Positions 49,616 through 58,342 of a DNA stretch of 64,000 nucleotides are shown here, one piece after another. Made by a program: the position numbers and the translations under genes. The stretch comes from Planctomycetota bacterium (GTDB lineage Bacteria; Planctomycetota; Planctomycetia; Planctomycetales; Planctomycetaceae): assembly GCA_003388505.1 (NCBI GenBank), contig QQVO01000039.1:1-64000 (forward strand). The letters run 5' to 3'. Below the pieces are notes generated by a model, which had not been told where the DNA came from, did not search any database, and saw only the letters and a program-made list of their open reading frames with translations. Within the stretch, counting starts at the first letter, position 1. Each line of letters starts with the position of its first letter.

Positions 49616-50282
49616 AGAGATTTGCCAGAACGTTCGCTTTCATGGATTTCCCGGTACTGCGGTAGGGGCCGCCCCCACTTTCAAGTCGCGCATTGTCGCG
49701 GGAACATTGCCCATCGGCAGCCGTGCGGCGGAGGTTGGTGTGATGGAATGGGTCGCGGTGCGCGGCGAAGACTGTGTGCGGGTGAGGGGGCGGCCGGTTG
49801 AGACGGGGCCTGTTCACGGTTCGGTGGCCGGGCCGTAGAGTTGGGTGGTCTGGTTTTCGGGGAATTGTTCAACTCTTTAACTCTTTGAGGCGATGCGCAC
49901 ACATTGAAGTGACGGGGCGCTGTTTCGGTGTGAGGGGCGCGGGCGCGTGAGGTGGGGAGGGTTTGGCAGGTTGGGGGTGTTGCGCGTCGCACTTTGCTCG
50001 TTGCTCATTGCCGTTGGCTTGTGGCTGGTGGCGAGGGAGTCAGGGGCCTCGTAGTAAGGGCTGGTGGTTGCGCGCGGGGTGGCGACGCTTGACTCGGTGG
50101 CATGGGGGCGGGTCGCGTGAGGGACTTCGGCGTACGATCAGGGCTGCGGGCGGTGAGGCAAGTTCTCGCGTGTGCGATGGGTCGTCTTGTTGTTGCCGGC
50201 CCCGGCCTTGGAAGGCTGGGGTACCTAATTGGCGGGCCGTCAGGGGCTGAGCGGGGTGAGGCAGGTTGGGGAGGGGGGGCAT
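49616..50282. other. Non-coding, strand-skewed region
   Basis: About 670 bases without a convincing gene. From ~49790 the plus strand is strongly G/T-rich with many runs such as GTGGGGAGGG and TGAGGGGGCGGCC, and short segments recur (AGGCAGGTTGGGG-like at 49965 and 50259). Frames on either strand give only low-complexity proline- or arginine-rich readings. Possibly a decayed gene or untranslated RNA. Confidence 0.5.
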
Positions 50283-50717
50283 GGTCTGTCGTTTCCACAC
50301 ATCTCTCGATCCCCGTTCGAGTGACTCGCCGATAGAAATGGGACGCGGATGACCCCGGCGCGGGCGTCTCCCGCAACCCAACGTAGCGCACGCAGCCTTG
50401 CGTGCGTGCCGCTGATCGCAAAGACCGCTGACGCACGCTGGCAGCGTGCGCTACGGACAAACGCGACAATTTGCGCAAGACGACAAACTTTCGCCAGTGA
50501 GCAGCACGGATGGGACCGATTTCCGCTGATCGCTGTCTTGCGTGTCGACGCCCTGTGCGCCTGAATCGATGCGGCCTCGGTGTTGTCGCCTCTTGAGGAA
50601 TACCCCGCGAAATCCGTGCTGATCCGCCGAATCCGTGGAAATCCGTGTCCTATTCGAGAATCCCCTCGGCCCGGTCCTCCGGGGCGAGCCCCAGCCGAGT
50701 TGTGTGTAACTGACAGG
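50283..50717. repeat. MITE-like element copy B, interrupted by a second repeat
   Basis: The left end GTCTGTCGTTTCCACACATC and a right end with the complementary GTTGTGTGTAACTGACAGG match copies A and C, but ~151 bases (50355-50505) are inserted between GATGACC and CACGGAT of the interior. The insert contains the 74-bp palindrome at 50382-50455, so one repeat landed in another. Confidence 0.8.
50382..50455. repeat. 74-bp palindromic element (CGTAGCGCACGC), copy 2, nested
   Basis: Inverted relative to the copy at 43432 and about 90% identical, including the middle GCTGATCGCAAAGACCGCTG. It lies inside the insertion that splits MITE copy B. Confidence 0.8.
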
Positions 50718-50730
50718 TTCCGTGGTTTGG

Positions 50731-51852
50731 TTACTGCGGGTCATCGACGCGGAACTCGTTGATGATTGCATCGTCGAGTTCGATCCCCAGACCCGGTCCG
50801 GTGGGAACGGGGACTCGGCCGTCGACCATTGGGGGGAGGTTCTTGACGAGTTTGCGCATGAGGGGGGAGGGGCGGAGGCAGTATTCGACGAGGTCGGCGT
50901 CCGGGACGGTGGAGATCCAGTGCAGGGAGGCGGTGAGGTTGATGCCGGTGCTGAAGCAGTGAGGGACGACGCGGCGGCCGTGCTGCTGCGTCATGTCGGA
51001 GACGCGGCGGCAGACGGTGAGGCCGCCGCAGAAGGCGACGTCGGGTTGGACGACGTGAACGCCGCGTTCGATGAGATCGGCGAATTCCCAATGGGTGACG
51101 TCGCCTTCGCCCCCGGCGATGGGGACGGGCGAGCGGGGGCAGAGCCAGGCGTAGCCGGCGCGGTCGTCCTGTGAAACCGGTTCTTCGAGCCAGCCGATTC
51201 CGAGTGGGGCGAAGAGTTCGGCGCGCTGGAGGGCGGTTTCGGCGTCCCAGGCGTGACCGGCGTCGACCATGAGATCGCGCTCCTGACCGAGGATGTCGCG
51301 GGCGGCGGCGACGTGTTGGACGTCGAGGGCCGGGTCTTTGCCGAACGGTCCCCAGCCGAACTTGGCGGCGGTGAGGCCGAGGTCGACGAATTCGCGGGCG
51401 AGTCTGGCGGTGTCGTCTGGGGTTTCACCGAAGAGGACGCTGGCGTAGGCGCGGACGGTCTCGCGCTGCGGTTGGCCGAGGAGCTGGTTGACGGGCTTGC
51501 TCTCGATTTTGCCTTTGAGATCCCAGAGTGCGATGTCGGCCCCGCTGATGGCGTGAATGGCTGCGCCGCGGCGACCGTAGCGGTTGGTTTCGTAGTACAT
51601 CTTCTCCCAGAGCCGCTCGGGGTCGCCGGGGTCTTCGCCGAGGAGGATGGAGGTGAGTCCGTGCCGGCGTGCGGCGGAGCGGGGGGCGTCGAAGCAGGCT
51701 TTGCAGACGTAGGACTGGCTGGTGACTTCGCCGACGCCGGTGAGGCCTTCGTCGGTGTGGATTTTGACGATGAGGACATCGAGCGTTCCGTCGGCGATTT
51801 CTTCAACGACGGGAACGCGGAGGTGGATCGGTTCGACGGCGGTGATTTTCAT
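50731..51852 (-). CDS. Mandelate racemase/muconate-lactonizing (enolase superfamily) enzyme
   Basis: A 373-residue enolase-superfamily acid-sugar dehydratase/racemase. The capping domain starts MKITAVEPIHLRVPVVEE. Barrel residues visible are Lys164 (AAKFGWGP), metal ligands Asp197 (VDAGHAWD), Glu223 (WLEEP) and Glu249 (GGEGD), with His298 (VPHCFSTG) as the other catalytic base. Probably dehydrates an acid sugar. Substrate not known. Third gene of a minus-strand operon with an amidohydrolase and a TauE permease. A palindrome separates it from TauE. Confidence 0.93.
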   Translation of the reverse strand: MKITAVEPIHLRVPVVEEIADGTLDVLIVKIHTDEGLTGVGEVTSQSYVCKACFDAPRSAARRHGLTSILLGEDPGDPERLWEKMYYETNRYGRRGAAIHAISGADIALWDLKGKIESKPVNQLLGQPQRETVRAYASVLFGETPDDTARLAREFVDLGLTAAKFGWGPFGKDPALDVQHVAAARDILGQERDLMVDAGHAWDAETALQRAELFAPLGIGWLEEPVSQDDRAGYAWLCPRSPVPIAGGEGDVTHWEFADLIERGVHVVQPDVAFCGGLTVCRRVSDMTQQHGRRVVPHCFSTGINLTASLHWISTVPDADLVEYCLRPSPLMRKLVKNLPPMVDGRVPVPTGPGLGIELDDAIINEFRVDDPQ

Positions 51853-51884
51853 GGGGTGTTTGCCGCAAGGGCGTGCTGACGAAC

Positions 51885-51908
51885 GCCCACGGGTTGCAAC
51901 CCGTGGGC
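51885..51908. repeat. Perfect palindrome inside the catabolic operon
   Basis: GCCCACGGGTT and AACCCGTGGGC form an 11-bp stem around GC, between the TauE stop and the enolase-superfamily start. It could act as a processing site or attenuator. Confidence 0.7.
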
Positions 51909-51925
51909 TTTGGGGCGGATTCGTG

Positions 51926-52702
51926 TTACCTCGAGGTCGCGAGATGCAGGATCAAGCTCACGGCGATGAAAAGCAAGCCGACGTAGACGAACTTGAGGAA
52001 TCGCGCTCCGGGGATCGCCCGGTTCAGCCTTGAGCCGACGGGAAGCGTGATTGCCAACACGGGCACGGTCCAGAGGACGTACTCGAAGACCTGTCTCGTC
52101 CAGAGGCCCTTGGCTGCGTGCATCGGCAGGACGCACAGACCGGCGATCAGGAAGTAACCCTGGAGGGTGGCGCGGAATTGCTGCGGTTTCCAGCCGCGGA
52201 TTGCGCCGTAGATGACGAGGGGCGGACCGAATGTGAGGTAAACGCTGCCGATGAGTCCCGCGAAGAATCCGAAGACCCAGGCGAGCCAGTCCTTGTCTGC
52301 GGGCTCTTCGGAGGAGGAAGCGGGGGGCGGGGGGTGACGCTGCAGCCAGTAGGCGCGTGCCAGGGAGAATGTGGAGAAGCTGACAATGAGAATCGCCAGG
52401 AGCAGTTTCACGGAGAACTCGCTGATGGAGGTCAGCCACCAGAGTCCGATCGGGGCGCCGACCAGGGTGGCCGCGAGCAGGCGCCAGGCGCTGCCGAGGT
52501 GGATGTGCCGCCAGTCCTGGACGACGATCACCAGGGCCATGGCGGTGGCGTTGAGGGCGACCAGCGGCGTGGCGACCGTTGTGATGGGCATAACGAACGC
52601 GAGCAGCGGCATGGCGATGAGGGCTTCGCCGAAGCCGAAGGTGGCGCGGGTGAGCGACGCGACGAAGAAGACGGCGACGACGAAGAGGTATTCCGGCGGC
52701 AT
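51926..52702 (-). CDS. TauE/SafE-family sulfite or sulfonate exporter-type permease
   Basis: A 258-residue permease with about eight membrane helices, matching TauE/SafE: ATFGFGEALIAMPLLAFVMP near the N-terminus and GSVYLTFGPPLVIYGAIRGW in the second half. Family members export sulfoacetate, sulfite or related anions. The direction and substrate here are unknown. ATG 52702 overlaps the upstream amidohydrolase stop by one base (TGATG). Middle gene of the operon. Confidence 0.9.
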   Translation of the reverse strand: MPPEYLFVVAVFFVASLTRATFGFGEALIAMPLLAFVMPITTVATPLVALNATAMALVIVVQDWRHIHLGSAWRLLAATLVGAPIGLWWLTSISEFSVKLLLAILIVSFSTFSLARAYWLQRHPPPPASSSEEPADKDWLAWVFGFFAGLIGSVYLTFGPPLVIYGAIRGWKPQQFRATLQGYFLIAGLCVLPMHAAKGLWTRQVFEYVLWTVPVLAITLPVGSRLNRAIPGARFLKFVYVGLLFIAVSLILHLATSR

Positions 52703-53874
52703 CAGGCGGTCTCTTCGGCCAGGCGGCGTGCGTGCTGCGAGCCGCCGCCGGGGAGAATGTTGCCGTTGCGGATGGTGAGCGCGGCGGAGAGGAGTTCGGT
52801 TCCGGTTCGATGGTGACCGTAGCTGTCGGTGAACTGGAACCGGCCTTCGCGGCGTTCGAGCAGTGCGATATCGGCGCGGGTGCCTGCCTTGAGCGTGCCG
52901 ATTTCGTGATCGCGACCGAGCGCCTGCGCCGGACGGAGCGTTGAGAGTTCGATCACCTTTTCCAGTGAGAAGCCGAGTTTGAGGAACTTGCTCATCGTGG
53001 TGGGCATGTCGTAGACCGGTCCGCGAATGTTCTTGACGTGGAGATCGGTGCTGATGGTGGTCGGCTCGAATCCGTGTTCGACGGCGGCTTCGACAGTTTC
53101 CCACTCAAAGCTGCCGGCTCCGTGGCCGACGTCGAAGATGATGCCGCGCGCGGCGGCTTCACGGACGGCGTCGTAGAGGCGGTCGTTCTCGTCGAGGATT
53201 CTGGTGCTGCCGCCTTTGAAGCAGTGGGTGATACAGTCACCGGGCTGGAGATGCTCGAACATCTCGGGCACGGGCATGGGACACTCGCCGATGTGGATCA
53301 TCAACCATGTGCCCGACTCGCGGGCGGCACGGACGGCGTCGTGAAAGTTGTCCCAGCCCTGTCGGCCTTCGCCGATGAGGTGTTTTCCGGCGCGGATCTT
53401 CACGCCGACGGCGACATCGGGATGCTCGCGGATGGTACGGACGACGCCCTCGGGATCGGCGTAGCGGCGGTCGAGCAATTCACCCAGTTGGCCGCACAAC
53501 AGGCCGATGCAGGAGAGGTTGACGAGACCGAGAACTTCGGGGACGGCCGTGTCGATGTAGTTCCGGCGGAAGGCGTCGAACTGATACGACCCGGCCGTCC
53601 CGGTGTCGAGGATTGTCGTCACGCCGCCGGCGGCGCAGAGCGGATCGGGTTCGAGGCCGAAGGGGGAGTGCGGGTAGACGTGGGCGTGCAGGTCGATGAG
53701 GCCGGGGACGACGTAGAGGCCGCGGGCGTCGACGGTGTATTCGGCATCTGCGGGATCGATTGTCTCGTCGATGTTCTGGATACGATCGCCGGAGACGGCG
53801 ACGTCGCGGACGGCGCTCAGGTTTTGTGACGGATCGATGACGTGTCCGCCGCGGATGAGGATGTTGTGTTTCAT
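52702..53874 (-). CDS. Amidohydrolase/deacetylase family metallohydrolase
   Basis: A 390-residue dihydroorotase-type amidohydrolase. Features are DLHAHVYPH (His63, His65), a probable carbamylated Lys159 in AVGVKIRAGKH, the histidines His194 (MIHIGE) and His217 (THCFKGG), and the aspartate in STDLHVKN. It resembles the EF_0837/AHA_3915 group of uncertain substrate. ATG 53874 is used. No strong Shine-Dalgarno is evident. First gene of a three-gene operon with TauE and the enolase-superfamily enzyme. Confidence 0.9.
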   Translation of the reverse strand: MKHNILIRGGHVIDPSQNLSAVRDVAVSGDRIQNIDETIDPADAEYTVDARGLYVVPGLIDLHAHVYPHSPFGLEPDPLCAAGGVTTILDTGTAGSYQFDAFRRNYIDTAVPEVLGLVNLSCIGLLCGQLGELLDRRYADPEGVVRTIREHPDVAVGVKIRAGKHLIGEGRQGWDNFHDAVRAARESGTWLMIHIGECPMPVPEMFEHLQPGDCITHCFKGGSTRILDENDRLYDAVREAAARGIIFDVGHGAGSFEWETVEAAVEHGFEPTTISTDLHVKNIRGPVYDMPTTMSKFLKLGFSLEKVIELSTLRPAQALGRDHEIGTLKAGTRADIALLERREGRFQFTDSYGHHRTGTELLSAALTIRNGNILPGGGSQHARRLAEETA

Positions 53875-54017
53875 GGGGAGCGGGTTGGATTCAGGAGGAG
53901 GCGCCGTTTGAGTTTCGCTGCACAGGGGGCTCGCTTCGCTCGCCCCCTGCCACCGGTCGAGTGGACGGTGTGCTGGCGCCGCATTCGCGGCTCGGTGCTT
54001 CGGTGTTGAACTCATTC

Positions 54018-54035
54018 AGCGGGCTGACGCCCGCT
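54018..54035. repeat. AGCGGGC-TGAC-GCCCGCT hairpin
   Basis: A 7-bp stem with a TGAC loop. The same loop recurs in CCCGAGGC-TGAC-GCCTCGGG at 58582-58601, suggesting a family. Confidence 0.5.
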
Positions 54036-54209
54036 GCTATCTGCTTTCGCGGCTTCGCCGCTGTTAGCGCCGCGCGGCGGCAGTGTTCTTCTTCGCGCAG
54101 CAACAGGAGCGCGCGTGTGACCCGGGTTGGGCGGGCGTATCATGTGGGGTTGGGGCTGAGCCCCATTCGACGGAAACAGGAACCGGTTCGCAAGTCCCGG
54201 GACGAATCG

Positions 54210-54296
54210 ATGCGCATCACAGACGTTTCGGTCACGGTCGTTGAGATTCCGCAGGTCGATCCGGAGCGGGTGGAGAGGTACCGGGTCGATTGTTGA
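54210..54296 (+). pseudogene. 5' fragment of an enolase-superfamily gene
   Basis: Only 28 codons remain: MRITDVSVTVVEIPQVDPER and six more, then TGA. The start resembles the capping-domain N-terminus of mandelate-racemase-type proteins, one of which lies at 50731-51852. No further homology follows, because a palindromic element begins at 54307. Probably a truncated remnant. Confidence 0.45.
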
Positions 54297-54306
54297 TCGG
54301 GGGGTT

Positions 54307-54535
54307 CAACACAGAGGCGCAGAGGTTGCACAGAGAGGTGTTTCACAGGAGGAAACGAAGGGAAGGAAGAGGTGGCGGATGAGTTGGCGGTATTGAAGTA
54401 TCGGGGCTTCCTTCACTTCGTTCAGTCCAGCCCCGGCCACCCACGTTCGTCGGAATCGAATATCTTCCCAATATGGACGTTGTCGTTGCTTGAACCTCCC
54501 TGTGCCCCCTCTGTGCCTCAGTGTCTCTGTGGTGA
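54307..54535. repeat. ACACAGAGGC palindromic element
   Basis: AACACAGAGGCGCAGAGG on the left is complementary to the CCTCAGTGTCTCTGTGGT end, 200 bases away. Same family as 14141 and 43328. Confidence 0.6.
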
Positions 54536-54567
54536 TCGTCGCGAGCGGCCGAGACGGGTGGATGCGG

Positions 54568-54972
54568 TCAATCGTCACCGGTTTCGTCGTAGGCTTGGCG
54601 TTCGAAGGGATTGTCGCGATAGGGGCGGCGGCCGGTGAGCCACAGATAGAGGGACGCGAGGAGGTAGGCGGGGCCCATGAAGGGGCCCCAGCGTTCGAAC
54701 TGGCGGACGTGGACCAGTTCGTGGTCGCGGGCGATGTCGAGGGAGGCGTCGGTCTGGCCGAGAATCGTGTGGCCGAGCGTGAGTGCCAGGGTGAATTGCC
54801 CGTGGGGCAGCCGATGGAGCAGCCATTTGACTGCGCCGCCGTAGAACTCGATGGTGCGGCCGCGGCGCCGGCTGCGGCCGCCGGTACAGAGGCCGACGGC
54901 CCCGATGACGAGGCCGAGCAACGTATAGGGAGAGGCCCATACGATTCCGAGTGTGTTGCACAACAGCCGCAT
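54568..54972 (-). CDS. Hypothetical protein with HExxH motif
   Basis: A 134-residue protein with a hydrophobic N-terminus (GIVWASPYTLLGLVIGAVGL) and the motif RDHELVHVRQFERWGPFMGP, whose HELVH is a zinc-metallopeptidase-type HExxH. A further conserved-looking ending DNPFERQAYD follows. Similar small membrane-associated predicted peptidases occur in planctomycetes and are uncharacterised. Activity not shown. Confidence 0.6.
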   Translation of the reverse strand: MRLLCNTLGIVWASPYTLLGLVIGAVGLCTGGRSRRRGRTIEFYGGAVKWLLHRLPHGQFTLALTLGHTILGQTDASLDIARDHELVHVRQFERWGPFMGPAYLLASLYLWLTGRRPYRDNPFERQAYDETGDD

Positions 54973-55103
54973 TCAGAGATGATGATAGACAGTTGCGCAG
55001 GACTCCAGACTCCGGGCACGGACGTCCGACGGACCGGGACGCTTTTTCAGAAGGGCGACTTGTGGACGATTGACAGTCAGGGACCGACGATTCGTTGGTC
55101 GTG

Positions 55104-55221
55104 GACCACGACGACACCAAGGACACGAAGCCCGCTCGCGAGATCGGTCGGCGCATTAGTCGGCTCTCAAGATTCACGTCATCCGTTTCTACTTCTTCGT
55201 GCTCTTCGTGCCGTTGTGGTA
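55104..55221. repeat. ACCACGACGACACC palindromic element
   Basis: ACCACGACGACACCAAGGAC on the left and the complement of CTTCGTGCCGTTGTGGTAG on the right form a long imperfect stem. Part of the CACCACGGAG family. It occupies most of the 54973-55295 gap. Confidence 0.65.
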
Positions 55222-55295
55222 GGCCAGTCGAGCGTCGAATGCCCGGATGAGTCACAGGATTTTCACCATCAGTCGCAGGGAGGGATTCTGCAATC

Positions 55296-56897
55296 ATGAC
55301 CACGCAGCAAATCAAGAGTGGAAGCCAGGTTTCTCTTCAGGACGACGTCGAGACGCTGCCGTTCAGCCTGCCGCTTGAACTGACGGTGCGGGATACGGAG
55401 GTGATCGCCGCGCTGTGGGAGTACGCAGACGGCGACGCGCGGGAGGAGTTTGCGCTGCGGGCGCTGCGGATCGGCGTGCTGGCGCTGCAGCAGGCGCAGG
55501 GACAGATTGACGCGGGCGCGGTGCGGCAGGAGGGGGAACGGCTGCTGAAGAACGTGGAAGGGGCGCTGGAGAAACATCAGCAGTTGCTCAACGAGCGGAT
55601 GACGTCGCAACTGAAGGATTACTTCGACCCGCAGAACGGCCGGTTTCAGGAGCGGGTGGAACGGCTGATCCGGCAGGATGGTGAGCTGGAGCAGGTGCTG
55701 CGGCGGAACATCGGGGAGGACGACAGCGAACTGTGCCGCACGCTGGCGGCGCATATCGGGGACCAGAGTCCGGTGATGCAGTTGCTCGATCCCGAGGGGA
55801 GCGACGGACTGACCGCCGAGCTGCGAAAGATCGTTGAAGAGAAACTGCACGAGCAGCGGCAGAGGTTGCTGGAACAGTTCTCGCTCGACACGGAAGAGGG
55901 GGCGCTCTGCCGGTTTCTGGGCGAGTTGCGGAAACATTACGACGGCGTGAGCGGCGACCTGACCGAGAAGATCGACAAAGCGGTGGGCGAGTTCTCTCTG
56001 GACGATGACAACTCGGCTCTCAGCCGGCTGGTGACGCGCGTCAAGACGGCGCAGGAAACGATCACCAAGGAATTCTCGCTCGACGAGGAGAAGTCGGCAC
56101 TGTCGCGGTTGCGGAACGAGTTGACGACGCTGCTGAAGGACCAGACGAAGACGAACCAGGAGTTTCAGGAAGAAGTCAAAGTCGCGATTCGCGAACTGCA
56201 GGCGAGGAAGAAGGAAGCGGAACGGTCGACGCGGCACGGGCATACGTTCGAGGAACAGCTCTATGCGTTCGTTGAAGGGGAAGCGTTGCGGGTGGGGGAC
56301 GTGGCCGAGTTTACGGGGAACACGACGGGACTGCGGAAGAACTGCAAGGTTGGGGACGTTGTGCTGGCGTTGAATCCGGAGAGCGCGGCGGCCGGGGCGA
56401 AGATCGTGCTGGAGGCGAAGAAGAAGGCCCACGTCAAACTGGCGCAGGCGCTGGAGGAATCCGAGACCGCGCGGAAGAACCGCGGGGCGCAGGTGGGGCT
56501 GTTCGTGTTCTCACAAGGGACTGCGCCCGAGGAGATGGAGCCGGTGATGCGGTACGGGGAGGATGTGGTCGTCGTGTGGGATCACGAGGATCCGTCGACG
56601 GACATCTATCTGAAGGTGGCGTTGACGCTGGCGCGAGCGCTGTGTGTGCGGGAGCAGCGGAGCAATGTCGCGGAGGCGGCCGACCTGGAGCAGATTGACC
56701 GGGCCGTGATTGAGATTGAGAAGCGGGCGGGGCAGCTTGATGAGATTAAGTCCGGCGCGGAGTCAATCAAACGGTCGGCGGACAAGATCCTCAAGCGCCA
56801 AGACCTTATTCGCGAAGCACTCAACAAGGAAGTTGCTGTATTGCAGGAGCGAACGAGCGACCTGCGCAGCCTGCTGGGAGAGAGCGACGGAGGTTAG
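55296..56897 (+). CDS. Coiled-coil protein with PD-(D/E)XK-like core
   Basis: A 533-residue protein of no family I know by name. Residues 70-310 are largely coiled coil and include three copies of an FSLD..(S/G)AL.R(L/F) unit (195, 233, 260). Residues 314-430 form a compact alpha/beta section with GHTFEEQL (E319/E320), GDVVLAL (Asp354) and VLEAKKK (E373, K375). The D...ExK spacing matches PD-(D/E)XK nuclease cores, much as in DUF2130 proteins. The C-terminus is helical. First gene of a four-gene operon. Nuclease activity is an inference. Confidence 0.7.
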   Translation: MTTQQIKSGSQVSLQDDVETLPFSLPLELTVRDTEVIAALWEYADGDAREEFALRALRIGVLALQQAQGQIDAGAVRQEGERLLKNVEGALEKHQQLLNERMTSQLKDYFDPQNGRFQERVERLIRQDGELEQVLRRNIGEDDSELCRTLAAHIGDQSPVMQLLDPEGSDGLTAELRKIVEEKLHEQRQRLLEQFSLDTEEGALCRFLGELRKHYDGVSGDLTEKIDKAVGEFSLDDDNSALSRLVTRVKTAQETITKEFSLDEEKSALSRLRNELTTLLKDQTKTNQEFQEEVKVAIRELQARKKEAERSTRHGHTFEEQLYAFVEGEALRVGDVAEFTGNTTGLRKNCKVGDVVLALNPESAAAGAKIVLEAKKKAHVKLAQALEESETARKNRGAQVGLFVFSQGTAPEEMEPVMRYGEDVVVVWDHEDPSTDIYLKVALTLARALCVREQRSNVAEAADLEQIDRAVIEIEKRAGQLDEIKSGAESIKRSADKILKRQDLIREALNKEVAVLQERTSDLRSLLGESDGG

Positions 56898-56924
56898 TTC
56901 CGGTGAGCGTGAGCGGAGGACGGG

Positions 56925-57431
56925 ATGCAGAACCGGGATATTGATGAGTTTTTTGCGGAGGCGGATCTGGTTGGAAGCGTTCTTCGCAGCGACCAGCCGC
57001 CGGTGGCGTTGTGGGAGTTTCGGGGGCTGGGGTTTCCGATGCTGATTCAGACGCAGGAATCGGTCGATCGCATGCGGATTGTGGTCTTCATCGGAGAGGC
57101 GGGTGAGTTGAGCAGCGATCAGATGCGGGTGCTGCTGGAGGCGAATTATCACTCGGCTCTGGACGCTCGCTATGCGATCACGGAAGGGCATCTGGTCGCG
57201 CTGTTCCTGCATCCGTTTGAAGAACTTTCCGAGACGCAGTTCATTCTGGGGCTGTATCAGGTGATCAACTGTGCGGCGACGTGCGGCACGACGTTTTCAG
57301 GCGGAATTATGGTGTTCGGGCCGCCGGAGGAACCGTCGATTGGAAACGACGGCGCCCGACTGGTTGACGAACCTCGGCGGGACATCCGCGGCGAGGTGAT
57401 CGCGATGATTCGCGGAGGAGATGAGGCATGA
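56925..57431 (+). CDS. CesT/YbjN-type fold protein (putative)
   Basis: A 168-residue protein that resembles the small type III secretion-chaperone/YbjN fold in pattern: MRIVVFIGEAGELSSDQMRV, then LLEANYHSALDARYAITEGH and LVALFLHPFEELSETQFILG. The likeness is general and uncertain. It lies 27 bases after the nuclease-like gene, and its stop overlaps the DUF3472 start (ATGA). Confidence 0.5.
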   Translation: MQNRDIDEFFAEADLVGSVLRSDQPPVALWEFRGLGFPMLIQTQESVDRMRIVVFIGEAGELSSDQMRVLLEANYHSALDARYAITEGHLVALFLHPFEELSETQFILGLYQVINCAATCGTTFSGGIMVFGPPEEPSIGNDGARLVDEPRRDIRGEVIAMIRGGDEA

Positions 57432-58342
57432 GCAGAATTCGATCGAGTCGCCTGAGAACGGGACGCGGCGGACTGCACGTCGCCGTGATGCTGCCGGCGG
57501 TCATGCTCACTGCCGGGGTCGTTCCGCGTGAAGCGGCGGCCGATAAGTCGCTGGAAGGGATCGCCTGCCGGTCGGTGCACCTGCAATATCCGGCCGAACC
57601 GGCGGTTGCGTTCTACAACGAAGTGACGGTGGAACAGAGCGCGCCGGGGACGTACTTCTGCGTGTGCGGGTTTCACAAGGGGTACTACGGCATCCAGGGA
57701 CTGGCGGACGGCAAGAGGTTGCTGATCTTCTCGGTGTGGGATCCCGGGGACCAGAACAACCCGGAGGAGGTCGACGCGGAACAGCGGGTGAAGCTGCTGC
57801 ATCGAGACGACGCAGTGCGGGTGGGGCGCTTCGGGAACGAAGGGACGGGCGGGCAGTCGTTTTATGACTTTGACTGGGAGATCGGAAAGACGTACCGCTT
57901 CGTGGTTACGGCCCGTGCGAATGGAAAGCGCACCGAATTCGGCGCGTATTTCCTGGACCCGGACGGGAGTGAGTGGAAGCATCTCGTGACATTCTCCACG
58001 CTGGACGAGGCGGGCTCGTTGCGGGGGCTGTATTCGTTCGTGGAGGATTTTCGGCGGAATCGCGTTTCTGCGACGCAGGAGCGAAGGGCGACATACGGAC
58101 CGGGCTGGGTGTTGTCCGCCGAGGGAGAGTGGGTACCGCTTGTGAAGGCGCAGTTTACGGCGGACAGCAACCCGGTGGTGAACATCGACGCGGGGGAAAA
58201 GGAGGGGCGGTTTTTTCTTGCGACGGGCGGGGAGACGGCGAACGATCACACGATGTTGGGCGATGTGATGGCAATCGATCGGGACGATGAGATACCATCA
58301 TTGCTGAAGGAGTGGACCGCAGCGAGTCGGGACGAACAATGA
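57428..58342 (+). CDS. DUF3472 domain-containing secreted protein
   Basis: A 304-residue protein with a probable signal peptide (LHVAVMLPAVMLTAGVVP) and then DUF3472: ACRSVHLQYPAEPAVAFYNE, CGFHKGYYGIQGLADGKRLL, IFSVWDPGD, RFGNEGTGGQSFYDFDWEIG and RRATYGPGWVL. Such domains occur in secreted planctomycete proteins of unknown, possibly carbohydrate-related, role. Start overlaps the CesT-like stop (ATGA) and its stop overlaps the antitoxin-like start (ATGA). Confidence 0.85.
   Translation: MSRIRSSRLRTGRGGLHVAVMLPAVMLTAGVVPREAAADKSLEGIACRSVHLQYPAEPAVAFYNEVTVEQSAPGTYFCVCGFHKGYYGIQGLADGKRLLIFSVWDPGDQNNPEEVDAEQRVKLLHRDDAVRVGRFGNEGTGGQSFYDFDWEIGKTYRFVVTARANGKRTEFGAYFLDPDGSEWKHLVTFSTLDEAGSLRGLYSFVEDFRRNRVSATQERRATYGPGWVLSAEGEWVPLVKAQFTADSNPVVNIDAGEKEGRFFLATGGETANDHTMLGDVMAIDRDDEIPSLLKEWTAASRDEQ

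Noticed and set aside
54490-55299. 269-codon plus-strand frame antisense to the HExxH protein
   Set aside because: It runs through a palindromic repeat and the opposite gene; no recognisable features.
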